8,323 nucleotides of DNA, taken from NCBI GenBank assembly GCA_003452735.1, contig DMNL01000003.1:1-8323 (forward strand). Direction: 5' to 3'. The notes beneath the pieces are model-generated. The model had not been told where the DNA came from, did not search any database, and was given only the letters and a program-made list of their open reading frames with translations. Positions 1 through 7,005 of this stretch are shown one piece after another. This DNA comes from Spirochaetaceae bacterium (GTDB lineage Bacteria; Spirochaetota; Spirochaetia; Treponematales; Rectinemataceae). Position 1 is the first letter of the stretch. The number at the start of each line of letters is the position of its first letter. Both the position numbers and the translations under genes were made by a program.

Positions 1-290
1 GCTAGCGCTTCTGCTTGAGCAATAGTCCTTGGAAAGCCATCTAGGATATAGCTTTGCCTTACGTCCGGCCAAGATAGCCTTTCTTTTACTATGGCGATTG
101 TCAGCTCATCGGGCACTAGAGCGCCGGCGGCAAGAATCGATTGTACCTTTAGACCTAGTTCGGTCTTTTCTTTTACCGCAGTACGAAATATATCGCCCGT
201 GCTTATCTGAGGAATACCCAGCCTCTCCGAGGCCATTCTTGCAATCGTCCCCTTGCCTGCTCCTGGAGGCCCTAAAAAAATCAATTTCAT
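1..290 (-). CDS. adk: Adenylate kinase, N-terminal part (cut by window edge)
   Basis: Adenylate kinase is a cytoplasmic enzyme that interconverts ATP + AMP and 2 ADP. The first 96 residues are present; the LID and C-terminal parts lie beyond position 1. The protein begins [15 protein letters not shown], the classic P-loop (GPPGAGKG, residues 7-14). The AMP-binding segment ISTGDIFR follows at 29-36, then LVPDEL at 58-63 and ILDGFPRT at 82-89, the strand and turn typical of the family. The start at 290 matches the usual beginning of Adk proteins. An in-frame ATG at 305 would add MNIQS. Neither start has a Shine-Dalgarno sequence, but a TATAAG hexamer ends six bases before the ATG at 305, so a leaderless start there is possible. 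The gene lies about 100 bases downstream of the nucleotidyltransferase gene on the same strand. The family call is very secure; the exact start is less so. Confidence 0.96.
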   Translation of the reverse strand, partial: MKLIFLGPPGAGKGTIARMASERLGIPQISTGDIFRTAVKEKTELGLKVQSILAAGALVPDELTIAIVKERLSWPDVRQSYILDGFPRTIAQAEAL

Positions 291-311
291 AGACTGAATA
301 TTCATAAAATA

Positions 312-317
312 CTTATA
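312..317 (-). promoter_or_regulatory. Possible -10 element for adk
   Basis: On the minus strand TATAAG (5/6 to TATAAT) is followed by six bases and then the ATG at 305-303. Transcription would then begin at or next to that ATG, giving a leaderless adk message starting with the extended N-terminus. No good -35 hexamer is visible at the normal distance. A weak call. Confidence 0.25.
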
Positions 318-362
318 CACTACTTCGAAGGTCTAAAAAAGGGCTTGTGGCGCTTTTGGATA

Positions 363-398
363 TCTACATCTAAATCAAATAGAATCCTCTACATCTAA
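363..398. repeat. Short direct repeat TCTACATCTAA x2
   Basis: The 11-base word TCTACATCTAA occurs at 363-373 and again at 388-398, 25 bases apart. The second copy overlaps the stop codon (395-397) of the nucleotidyltransferase gene. The repeat sits between that gene and adk. It may be a chance duplication or a small slippage product; no function is apparent. Confidence 0.4.
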
Positions 399-1330
399 TT
401 GCGGTCTGAAGACCAAGTTTTGTGCATGTGATAGCGAAAGATTATTTCCATTTTTTCTCTTATGGAATTAGTCGGCAGTACTATCGTATATGCCTGTTTT
501 GTACGAAAATCGCTGCTCGATGGGGCTTCCACGCTGAAAGGATCGATAACCACTTGGATACCTTCCTCTTCAAAGGCCTCTAAATAGGGGCGTATCTCTG
601 GTACATCCCCTCGCTGAATAACATATAGAGAATGATGATAATCTACTTTTGATTCCTGAGCTTCTTTTCTCCATATTCGCATATCTTGCGATATCAAGCT
701 TGCAGCTATCGGCAGCGAATCCGAACCTATTAGGTGCGTCAACTCGAGAGTGAATCCGCTATGCATTGCTATGAATCTTCTTATAATCTCGATTGTATCA
801 GCTTGCGTACCTAAATCTAATACCTTAATAAAAGAATCGAAAATGCCCTCTATCTGCATCTTCGCTATCGAATAGCGAAAAGCATAATCGGTTTTAAGGG
901 GCTTTGCTGTATCAGGCGAACCTTCGGGTACTATAATTACGAAATCTGAATTGCTTAGATCAGAGGCAAGAAAACGCATAGCAACGGTGAGATGGGTAAG
1001 CTGAAAAGGATCAAAGGAACCAATGTATATGCAGGCACGAATTTTGCCTTCGTCTGCATGAATGACCCTTGGATATTCCACAATATGGCTTGGCTTTAGC
1101 TTTCCTTTAGATATTTTTCGGTCCATGCCTTCAAGTTCTTGTAGCAGAAGCCTTTCGTAGTAGGAATAGTCGCGGATCTCATCGCTAGTGAAGTAGTCTG
1201 AACTGGCATTCTGATCGAAGATACGTTTCAATTTTCGACCGACGCAATCCACGCTCTGGTTAGTGAATTTGATTGGCCATTTGGGACGAGTAATAGAAAT
1301 CTCTTCATTTTCTCGGTCATTCAAAGCCAT
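395..1330 (-). CDS. NadD-like nucleotidyltransferase-fold protein with degenerate HxGH motif
   Basis: This 311-residue protein has a nucleotidyltransferase alpha/beta-phosphodiesterase (HIGH) fold region from about residue 99 to 280. Residues 101-118 read like the signature of NadD/CoaD enzymes: GSFDPFQLTH against the usual GTFDPxHxGH. Other NadD-like landmarks are VPEGSP (134-139), the LIGSDSL strand and turn (200-206), and SSSDFR (271-276) at the place of the ISSTxIR motif. NadD adenylylates nicotinate mononucleotide in NAD synthesis, but here the first His of HxGH is Gln110 and the Gly is Thr112; only His113 remains. Catalysis or substrate may therefore differ. The first 95 or so residues are a charged extension not found in ordinary NadD (about 200 residues). 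No signal peptide or membrane segment is seen. The start at 1330 is the furthest upstream and has no Shine-Dalgarno; Met69 is a possible internal start. The superfamily call is fairly sure; the specific function is unknown. Confidence 0.8.
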   Translation of the reverse strand: MALNDRENEEISITRPKWPIKFTNQSVDCVGRKLKRIFDQNASSDYFTSDEIRDYSYYERLLLQELEGMDRKISKGKLKPSHIVEYPRVIHADEGKIRACIYIGSFDPFQLTHLTVAMRFLASDLSNSDFVIIVPEGSPDTAKPLKTDYAFRYSIAKMQIEGIFDSFIKVLDLGTQADTIEIIRRFIAMHSGFTLELTHLIGSDSLPIAASLISQDMRIWRKEAQESKVDYHHSLYVIQRGDVPEIRPYLEAFEEEGIQVVIDPFSVEAPSSSDFRTKQAYTIVLPTNSIREKMEIIFRYHMHKTWSSDRN

Positions 1331-1436
1331 ATCTATACTATTGTATAAATTTAGCCTAGATGCAATACTCTTTTTATCGATATTTAACTATTTATTAAGA
1401 TCTATTCGTTTTGATTCCGCTTTTGCTGCCTTTTTA

Positions 1437-1479
1437 ATTAGGAATTTATAGATAAATTTTTCTTGACAAATATCCTAAT
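1437..1479. repeat. Widely spaced inverted repeat around the operon promoter
   Basis: ATTAGGA at 1437-1443 is matched by its reverse complement TCCTAAT at 1473-1479, with 29 bases between. The left arm lies upstream of the -35 box and the right arm lies in the spacer between -35 and -10. The geometry could suit a regulator contacting two half-sites, but arms of seven bases in AT-rich DNA can arise by chance. Confidence 0.25.
1443..1458. promoter_or_regulatory. AT-rich palindrome upstream of the -35 box, candidate operator
   Basis: AATTTAT-AG-ATAAATT is a perfect inverted repeat with seven-base arms and a two-base centre. It ends four bases before the -35 box of the hydrogenase operon promoter. 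The position fits a regulator site. It does not match the Rex (TTGTTAA-type) or Fnr/Crp (TTGAT-N4-ATCAA) consensus as I know them. No regulator gene is in the window. Confidence 0.35.
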
Positions 1480-1490
1480 CGATATAAAAT
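1463..1490 (+). promoter_or_regulatory. Sigma70-type promoter of the hydrogenase operon
   Basis: A perfect -35 hexamer TTGACA (1463-1468) is followed after 16 bases by TAAAAT (1485-1490, 5/6 to TATAAT). The predicted transcript start is near 1497, giving a short leader of about 19 bases. That leader contains the strong Shine-Dalgarno AAAGGAGG (1504-1511) just before the ATG at 1516. It is the best promoter in the window and should drive all three hydrogenase genes. Confidence 0.75.
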
Positions 1491-1515
1491 AATAAAGATA
1501 GTTAAAGGAGGCAGC

Positions 1516-2031
1516 ATGACAAAAACAATCTCCAATTCAGAACCCCTGAATGTCGAAAGCATCATCGATTCATGGAAAGGTAGAAATGGAAGCCTGCTTG
1601 GAGCCCTGGAACAGGCACAACAAAACGATCCTAAAAAATATCTCTCCGAGACAACTCTAAGGGAAATCTCGAAAAGGCTCGATATACCTCTCTCGAGAGT
1701 ATATTCAGTTGCGACATTTTATTCTTTCTTCAGTTTGAAGCCGCAGGGCGAGCATTTATTAATTGTCTGCCGCGGTACAGCATGTCACACAAGAGGCTCG
1801 CTCGTGCTGTTAAACGAAGCCCTTTCTAGACTCAAAATTAAAGAATTCAATGAAAAAGAAGAAAATTCGGTTACGAGCAGTGATAATCTAATCACGATTC
1901 GCACAGTAGCGTGCTTCGGCCAATGTGCTCTTGCACCTGTTATAATGGTTGATGGCTTAGTGCTATCGCGAATGACTGTCAGTAAGCTCGTCTCTCTTCT
2001 GGATAAGCTTAAAAAGGGAGGGGAGCGATGA
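1516..2031 (+). CDS. hndA: NuoE/HndA-like [2Fe-2S] subunit of NAD(P)-linked hydrogenase
   Basis: A 171-residue thioredoxin-like [2Fe-2S] protein of the NuoE / HndA / HydC family, which passes electrons within the diaphorase part of soluble NAD(P)-linked hydrogenases. A helical N-terminal domain (about 12-76) contains ISKRLDIPLSRVYSVATFYS, the family hallmark. The ferredoxin domain follows with all four cluster ligands: Cys85 and Cys90 in CRGTAC, then Cys133 and Cys137 in CFGQC, followed by ALAP. The length is normal for the family. No signal peptide or membrane segment is seen, so it is cytoplasmic. The start is set by AAAGGAGG four bases upstream of the ATG. The stop codon overlaps the next gene's ATG (ATGA at 2028-2031), so the two are translationally coupled. 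A linker at about 108-126, rich in Lys, Glu and Ser, lies between the two cysteine pairs. Family and role are highly secure; the symbol is assigned by similarity to the Hnd system. Confidence 0.93.
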   Translation: MTKTISNSEPLNVESIIDSWKGRNGSLLGALEQAQQNDPKKYLSETTLREISKRLDIPLSRVYSVATFYSFFSLKPQGEHLLIVCRGTACHTRGSLVLLNEALSRLKIKEFNEKEENSVTSSDNLITIRTVACFGQCALAPVIMVDGLVLSRMTVSKLVSLLDKLKKGGER

Positions 2032-5000
2032 TCAACAACACCGATCTAGGATTTCTAGGGCAAGAAGGCTCGAGCCATTTTCATGGAAATACTCCTTGGA
2101 TTTCTGTGGGGATGGGAACCTGTGGCATAGGCTCGGGAGCAGATAAAGTTTGGGAAATTCTCTCTCAGAAGACAGAGAATACCAATATCCACCTGCGCCG
2201 TGTTGGTTGCTTTGGTTTCTGTGCAGCCGAACCCGTTGTAATGGCCTGGAGACCTGGCAAGCCAATTCTTTTCTTTACGGAAGTCAATACTCAAAAAGCA
2301 TCACGCATCCTCGCTGGTCTTTCATCAGATGCTACATACGATAAAATCGCAAAGATTGCAGAAGCCAAAATCGAAGAATGGGACTTCAGAACATCTAAGG
2401 TAGATTTTGGCAGAGGCTATGATAACCTTCCTACATGGAAAGAACTCAACTTCTTCAGGGATCAAGAAAAGATTATTCTCCGCGATGCTGGAATGATAGA
2501 TCCGGAAAGCATTGAAGAATATATCGCGGTGGGAGGATACGGAAGTCTTGTTCGAGCTCTAACTTCTATGCCACCAGAGGCGATCATCGAAGAAGTAAAA
2601 AAATCTGGACTACGTGGACGAGGCGGTGCAGGCTTTCCAACCTGGAAAAAGTGGTCGCTAATGCGTAAGTCGCTGATCGATAATCCTGGGGAAGCCTATC
2701 TGATCTGCAATGCCGATGAAGGAGATCCGGGCGCCTACATGAATAGAAATGAGATCGAATCCGATCCTCATATGCTATTGGAAGGGATGCTTCTCGGTGC
2801 TTATGCCATGAATGTAAACAAAGGAATTGTCTATGTCCGTGCGGAATATCCATTGGCTGTCTACAGGCTCAATTTGGCCATAGAATCTGCAAGACAGCAT
2901 GGACTTCTTGGAAGAAACATTTTGGGAAGTAAGTTCTCGTTCGACATAGATATGGTGACTGGAGCAGGAGCCTTTGTATGCGGTGAAGAGACCGCCCTAA
3001 TTGCCTCTATTGAAGGAAATGCCGGAAGGCCGAGACCAAGACCCCCATTCCCTGTAGAGAAAGGCCTCTATGGTCGCCCGACCTCGATCAACAATGTCGA
3101 AACATGGTGCAATATCCCAGTCATAATAGCTAGGGGAGGAGAATGGTTTGCTGGTTTTGGTACTCCTATGAGCACGGGAACAAAGGTGTTTTCCTTTGTC
3201 GGAAAGGTTCGTAATACTGGGCTTGTAGAACTTCCTCTTGGCAGCACGCTTGAAAGTGTAATCTATGGTATATGCGGAGGCATGGGTCCTAAGAGAAAAA
3301 TAAAGGCCGTGCAATGCGGTGGACCATCGGGCGGCTGTGTGCCTGCAAGCCTCTTCAAGACCCCTATCGATTACGAACATCTTACTGAGCTGGGAGCCAT
3401 TATGGGATCAGGCGGCATGGTGGTCATGGATCAAGATAATTGCATGGTCGATGTGGCTAGATATTTTACGGGCTTTGTAATGGGAGAATCCTGCGGGAAA
3501 TGTACGCCATGCCGAGAAGGTACTTCCCAAATGCTGCATATTCTCGAAAAGGTATCCGATGGCGAAGCGAGTGAGGAAGATCTCGATACGCTCGAGGAAA
3601 TCGCAACGATTGTCAAAGATTCTTCTCTCTGCGGTCTTGGGCAGACCTCTGCAAACCCCGTTATTACAACTCTGCGCTATTTCCGCGATGAATATATAGA
3701 GCATATAAAGGGAAAACGCTGTCCGGCTGGCGTTTGCGAAAACCTTTACATCGCTCTTTGCGAATCCTCCTGTCCTTTGCACATGAACATTCCAGGATAC
3801 CTGCAGCTTCTAAAAGAAAACAGAATAGAAGATGCTTTCGAGCTCACTCTACGTGAAAATCCTCTACCTGGCACAATAGGCCGAATCTGCCACTTCCATT
3901 GCCGGATGCGCTGTCGACGTGACATGCTGGATGAACCGGTATCACAGGGAGAGATCCACCGCTATCTTGCCGACACAATGTACAAGATGGGCAGAGAAAA
4001 GCAGGTATATACAAAGCTTCTCAAAGAAAAACTGCCCCCAAGCGGCAAGAAAATTGCCATAATAGGCGCAGGACCGGCTGGCCTGACTGCAGCTTTCTAC
4101 TTAGTGCGCCTTGGGCATGAAGTCACCATCTATGAATCCAGGCAGGAGGCTGGCGGTGTACTTCGCTGGGGTATTCCATCGTATAGATTGCCAAAAGACA
4201 TCCTCAAAAAAGAAATCAATCTCATCGAAAAGCTGGGAACACGCTTCGTATACAATACGCGCATCACCGAACCGGAACAGTGGAAGAAGCTTGCCGATGA
4301 GAATGACGCAATAATAATAGCTGCTGGCGCTTCTTCCGAACTTTCCATGAACATACCGGGGGAGGACGCTCTAGGTGTCTACAAAGCCTGCGATTTCCTC
4401 AACGCGCTCGCAAAAAAAGAAAAAGTTCATACAGGCGGCGAAGTAGTGGTAATAGGCGGAGGAAATTCTGCAATAGATGCCGCTCGCTCCGCTCTCCGCC
4501 TTGGCGCGACGGTCAGAATCGTTTATCGAAGATCGAAAGCCGATATGCCAGCCAACCTGGATGAACTAAAGGGTGCCCTTGAGGAAGGCGTAGAGCTTAT
4601 CTGTATGGCTTCGCCCCTTGAAATCGTAACGCAGGAGCAGCAAGGCAAGCGCGTTGCAAAAGCAGTCAGAATTCAGCGTATGAAAGCCGGTCCTATCGAC
4701 CCTACAGGACGGCCAACACCTGTTCCTACAGATAAAATCGAGGATATTCCTTGCTCTATGGTGATTATGGCAATAGGCGAAAAAGTGGAGATACCTGGTA
4801 TAGAAGCGCTAGGCATAGAACGTCTCAAGAATGGACGCATCAAGGCTGACCCCTTCTCTCATATAACATCTAACCCCAAGGTATATGCAATTGGAGACGC
4901 AATGCTCGGTCCAGCGACGGCAGCAGAGGCAATGGGACAGGCAAAAACCGTTGCCGAGATAATCGATCAGGCATTAAGCGGGAAAAAGCGCTTCGACAGT

Positions 5001-5222
5001 CTATTCCGACGCTTTGATTACAGAATGGAAATTCCTGCCAATATCAGTAAGGAAAAGATGACCCAACCAACGATGCTGCCGGTAAATGCACGTAAGAGCA
5101 ATTTTATGGAGATAAATCTCGGCTACACTGGTGAGCAAGCGCGAATCGAGGCTTATCGTTGCCTTCGCTGCGATGTGAGGGAACATAGACGCGAACCTCG
5201 TGGCAGCCTTGTAGGCGAATAA
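2028..5222 (+). CDS. Fused HndB / NuoF (HndC) / NfnB-GltD-like flavoprotein subunit, 1064 aa
   Basis: Three modules are fused in one cytoplasmic protein. First (about 21-115) is an HndB-like thioredoxin-fold [2Fe-2S] domain with GTCG (Cys32) and GCFGFC (Cys61, Cys65). Second (about 130-560) is a NuoF/HndC-like NADH- and FMN-binding diaphorase: GLRGRGGAGFPT (194-205), NADEGDPGAY (228-237), CGEETAL (318-324), an SLBB region near 400-420, and a [4Fe-4S] site at Cys489, Cys492, Cys495 and Cys535. Third is an NfnB/GltD-like part: Fe-S cysteines 565, 570, 578, 582, 621, 625 and 629, a FAD-binding GAGPAG (680-685), an NAD(P)-binding GGGNSAIDAAR (810-820) followed by YRR (833-835), which favours NADPH, and AIGDAMLGPATA (954-965). 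A C-terminal CLRC (1045-1048) may add iron ligands. Shine-Dalgarno AGGGAGGGGAG at 2015-2025 sets the start. It probably links NAD(H) and NADP(H) to the hydrogenase encoded next. Modules are certain; the overall reaction is inferred. Confidence 0.95.
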   Translation: MINNTDLGFLGQEGSSHFHGNTPWISVGMGTCGIGSGADKVWEILSQKTENTNIHLRRVGCFGFCAAEPVVMAWRPGKPILFFTEVNTQKASRILAGLSSDATYDKIAKIAEAKIEEWDFRTSKVDFGRGYDNLPTWKELNFFRDQEKIILRDAGMIDPESIEEYIAVGGYGSLVRALTSMPPEAIIEEVKKSGLRGRGGAGFPTWKKWSLMRKSLIDNPGEAYLICNADEGDPGAYMNRNEIESDPHMLLEGMLLGAYAMNVNKGIVYVRAEYPLAVYRLNLAIESARQHGLLGRNILGSKFSFDIDMVTGAGAFVCGEETALIASIEGNAGRPRPRPPFPVEKGLYGRPTSINNVETWCNIPVIIARGGEWFAGFGTPMSTGTKVFSFVGKVRNTGLVELPLGSTLESVIYGICGGMGPKRKIKAVQCGGPSGGCVPASLFKTPIDYEHLTELGAIMGSGGMVVMDQDNCMVDVARYFTGFVMGESCGKCTPCREGTSQMLHILEKVSDGEASEEDLDTLEEIATIVKDSSLCGLGQTSANPVITTLRYFRDEYIEHIKGKRCPAGVCENLYIALCESSCPLHMNIPGYLQLLKENRIEDAFELTLRENPLPGTIGRICHFHCRMRCRRDMLDEPVSQGEIHRYLADTMYKMGREKQVYTKLLKEKLPPSGKKIAIIGAGPAGLTAAFYLVRLGHEVTIYESRQEAGGVLRWGIPSYRLPKDILKKEINLIEKLGTRFVYNTRITEPEQWKKLADENDAIIIAAGASSELSMNIPGEDALGVYKACDFLNALAKKEKVHTGGEVVVIGGGNSAIDAARSALRLGATVRIVYRRSKADMPANLDELKGALEEGVELICMASPLEIVTQEQQGKRVAKAVRIQRMKAGPIDPTGRPTPVPTDKIEDIPCSMVIMAIGEKVEIPGIEALGIERLKNGRIKADPFSHITSNPKVYAIGDAMLGPATAAEAMGQAKTVAEIIDQALSGKKRFDSLFRRFDYRMEIPANISKEKMTQPTMLPVNARKSNFMEINLGYTGEQARIEAYRCLRCDVREHRREPRGSLVGE

Positions 5223-5235
5223 AGGAGGCATATCA

Positions 5236-7005
5236 ATGGAAAACTTGATAGATATAACGATCGATGGACAAACGATAAGGGTCGATTCAAACGAAAATAT
5301 CGTAGAAGCTTGTGCGCGAGCCGGCGTAAAGATACCAACCCTCTGCTTTCTCAAGGATATTTCCCAAAATGCCTCCTGTGGTGTCTGTGTTGTCGAAGTA
5401 GAAGGAGCAAAATCCCTTCTGCGCTCTTGTGTACAAAAGCCCACACCAGGAATGAAGATTCGGACATCGAGCCCCCGTGTTATGAGAGCGCGAAAAGCAG
5501 CTGTCGAACTATTGCTTGCCAACCACCCAGATGAATGCCTCTCTTGTTTAAGAGCCGATACCTGCGAGCTTCACACTATGGCCAATTTGCTTGGAGTTCG
5601 TGCTGACAGATTCCCAGGCTATAAAAAATATCCGCCTGCCGACAATTCCTCTGAAGGCATAATACGCGACGATAGAAAATGCATACTCTGCGGACGCTGT
5701 GTATCTGTCTGTGAAGAAACCCAGGGTGTAAGTGCTATCGCCTTTACAGGACGCGGTACTCGAACTAGAGTTGCAACCTTTATGGATAGAGGATTGGCTC
5801 AAAGCGCTTGCGTACAGTGCGGCCAATGCTCTTTGGTATGCCCGACCGGAGCCATAACCGAAAAGGACGAATCGCAGGATGTCTATGGCGCGCTTGGAGA
5901 TTCTAGGCTTTCAGTGGTAGTTCAGACCGCTCCTGCAATTCGCGCATCGCTTGGAGAAGCTCTTGGTCTTCCTGCTGGAAGCCTTGTAACTGGCCAAATG
6001 GTGGCGGCTCTTCGTAGGCTCGGATTCTCAAAAGTATTCGATACGCAGTTCGCAGCCGATCTCACTATAATCGAAGAAGGAAACGAACTGCTGGAACGGC
6101 TTTCCCATGGCGGAACTTTGCCCATGATAACTTCGTGCTCACCAGGATGGATAAATTTTATCGAAGGTTTCTATCCTGATCTGCTCGACCATGTTTCCAC
6201 TTGCAAAAGCCCACAGCAGATGTTTGGCGCCGTCGCAAAGACATATTATGCAAAAAATGCCAACATTGCACCCAAGAATATGAGAGTGGTCTCCATAATG
6301 CCTTGTACAGCGAAGAAATATGAAGCTAGACGCAAAGAAATGATTTCTGCTTGGGATTGGTGGAAAGACAAAGATCCGGAAAGCACCGGCTTGCGACCAT
6401 TCTTCGATGTCGATTGGGCTCTCACCACTAGAGAACTTGCACGCATGATAAGGCTTGCTGGTATAGATATCACAGCCTTACCGGAAGAGGATTTCGACGA
6501 TCCCTTGGGCAAATCCACCGGTGCGGCCACTATTTTTGGAACGACCGGGGGTGTAATGGAAGCTGCTCTGCGCACTGTCTATGAGATTGTGGAAAAGAAA
6601 CCTCTAGAGAGCTTGGATTTTATCCAAGTGCGTGGATTCGATTCGATAAAGAGTGCCGAAGTCTTGCTTGGAGGCTCTCCTGTTCGCGTAGCTGTTGCTC
6701 ATGGCCTTTCCAATGCGCGTATTTTGCTGGATGAGATTCGAGCAGGAAAAAGTCGCTATCATTTCATCGAAATCATGTCATGTCCCGGAGGATGTGTTGG
6801 TGGAGGTGGACAGCCAGTACTTGCAGACATAGAAAAGAAAAAAGCTCGTAGCCTGTCGCTCTACGAAGAGGATCGCAGACTTCCAATTAGAAAATCTCAC
6901 GAAAATCCTGCTATAACAACACTCTATGAGGAATTTCTGGGCAAGCCGCTTAGCCACCTTTCTCATGAACTATTGCATACTAGCTATAAGGCGAGGGTTT
7001 TCTGA
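5236..7005 (+). CDS. hndD: [FeFe] hydrogenase catalytic subunit, HndD type
   Basis: A 589-residue [FeFe] hydrogenase that reversibly makes or oxidises H2, with an accessory cluster chain in the usual order: plant-type [2Fe-2S] (Cys37, Cys48, Cys51, Cys65), a His-Cys3 [4Fe-4S] (His97, Cys101, Cys104, Cys110), and two [4Fe-4S] sites (Cys149, 152, 155, 159 and Cys192, 195, 198, 202). The H-cluster domain has TSCSPGW (299-305), MPCTAKK (355-361) and SCPGGCVGGGGQP (515-527), followed by the small-subunit-like tail (about 530-585). The length is close to HndD. The T. maritima HydA C-terminal extra [2Fe-2S] domain is absent. There is no signal peptide, so it is cytoplasmic. A segment around 371-390 with WDWWKD is longer than in clostridial CpI. 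AAAGGAGG at 5221-5228, overlapping the previous stop codon, sets the start. It should receive electrons from the two preceding gene products. Maturases must be encoded elsewhere. Confidence 0.96.
   Translation: MENLIDITIDGQTIRVDSNENIVEACARAGVKIPTLCFLKDISQNASCGVCVVEVEGAKSLLRSCVQKPTPGMKIRTSSPRVMRARKAAVELLLANHPDECLSCLRADTCELHTMANLLGVRADRFPGYKKYPPADNSSEGIIRDDRKCILCGRCVSVCEETQGVSAIAFTGRGTRTRVATFMDRGLAQSACVQCGQCSLVCPTGAITEKDESQDVYGALGDSRLSVVVQTAPAIRASLGEALGLPAGSLVTGQMVAALRRLGFSKVFDTQFAADLTIIEEGNELLERLSHGGTLPMITSCSPGWINFIEGFYPDLLDHVSTCKSPQQMFGAVAKTYYAKNANIAPKNMRVVSIMPCTAKKYEARRKEMISAWDWWKDKDPESTGLRPFFDVDWALTTRELARMIRLAGIDITALPEEDFDDPLGKSTGAATIFGTTGGVMEAALRTVYEIVEKKPLESLDFIQVRGFDSIKSAEVLLGGSPVRVAVAHGLSNARILLDEIRAGKSRYHFIEIMSCPGGCVGGGGQPVLADIEKKKARSLSLYEEDRRLPIRKSHENPAITTLYEEFLGKPLSHLSHELLHTSYKARVF

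Noticed and set aside
29..292. Plus-strand open frame of 87 codons at the left edge
   Set aside because: It is antisense to adenylate kinase, whose P-loop and other motifs are unambiguous.
1345..1365. Full promoter for the nucleotidyltransferase gene on the minus strand
   Set aside because: TACAAT and TTGCAT are present on the minus strand but only 14 bases apart, too short for a standard promoter. Only the -10-like hexamer is mentioned in the findings.
1263..1451. Plus-strand open frame of 62 codons across the start of the nucleotidyltransferase gene
   Set aside because: It lies antisense to a well-supported gene, has no ribosome binding site, and ends inside the operon promoter region. 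It is a shadow frame.
3708..3775. Possible frameshift or assembly join between the NuoF-like and NfnB-like parts
   Set aside because: The frame is continuous, the junction contains motif residues (CPAGVC and CESSC) expected of each family, and no stop or start signals occur there. It reads as a true gene fusion.
2997..3782. Minus-strand open frames of about 125 codons within the fusion gene
   Set aside because: They are antisense to strongly conserved coding sequence, their translations show no family motifs, and no start signals are visible.
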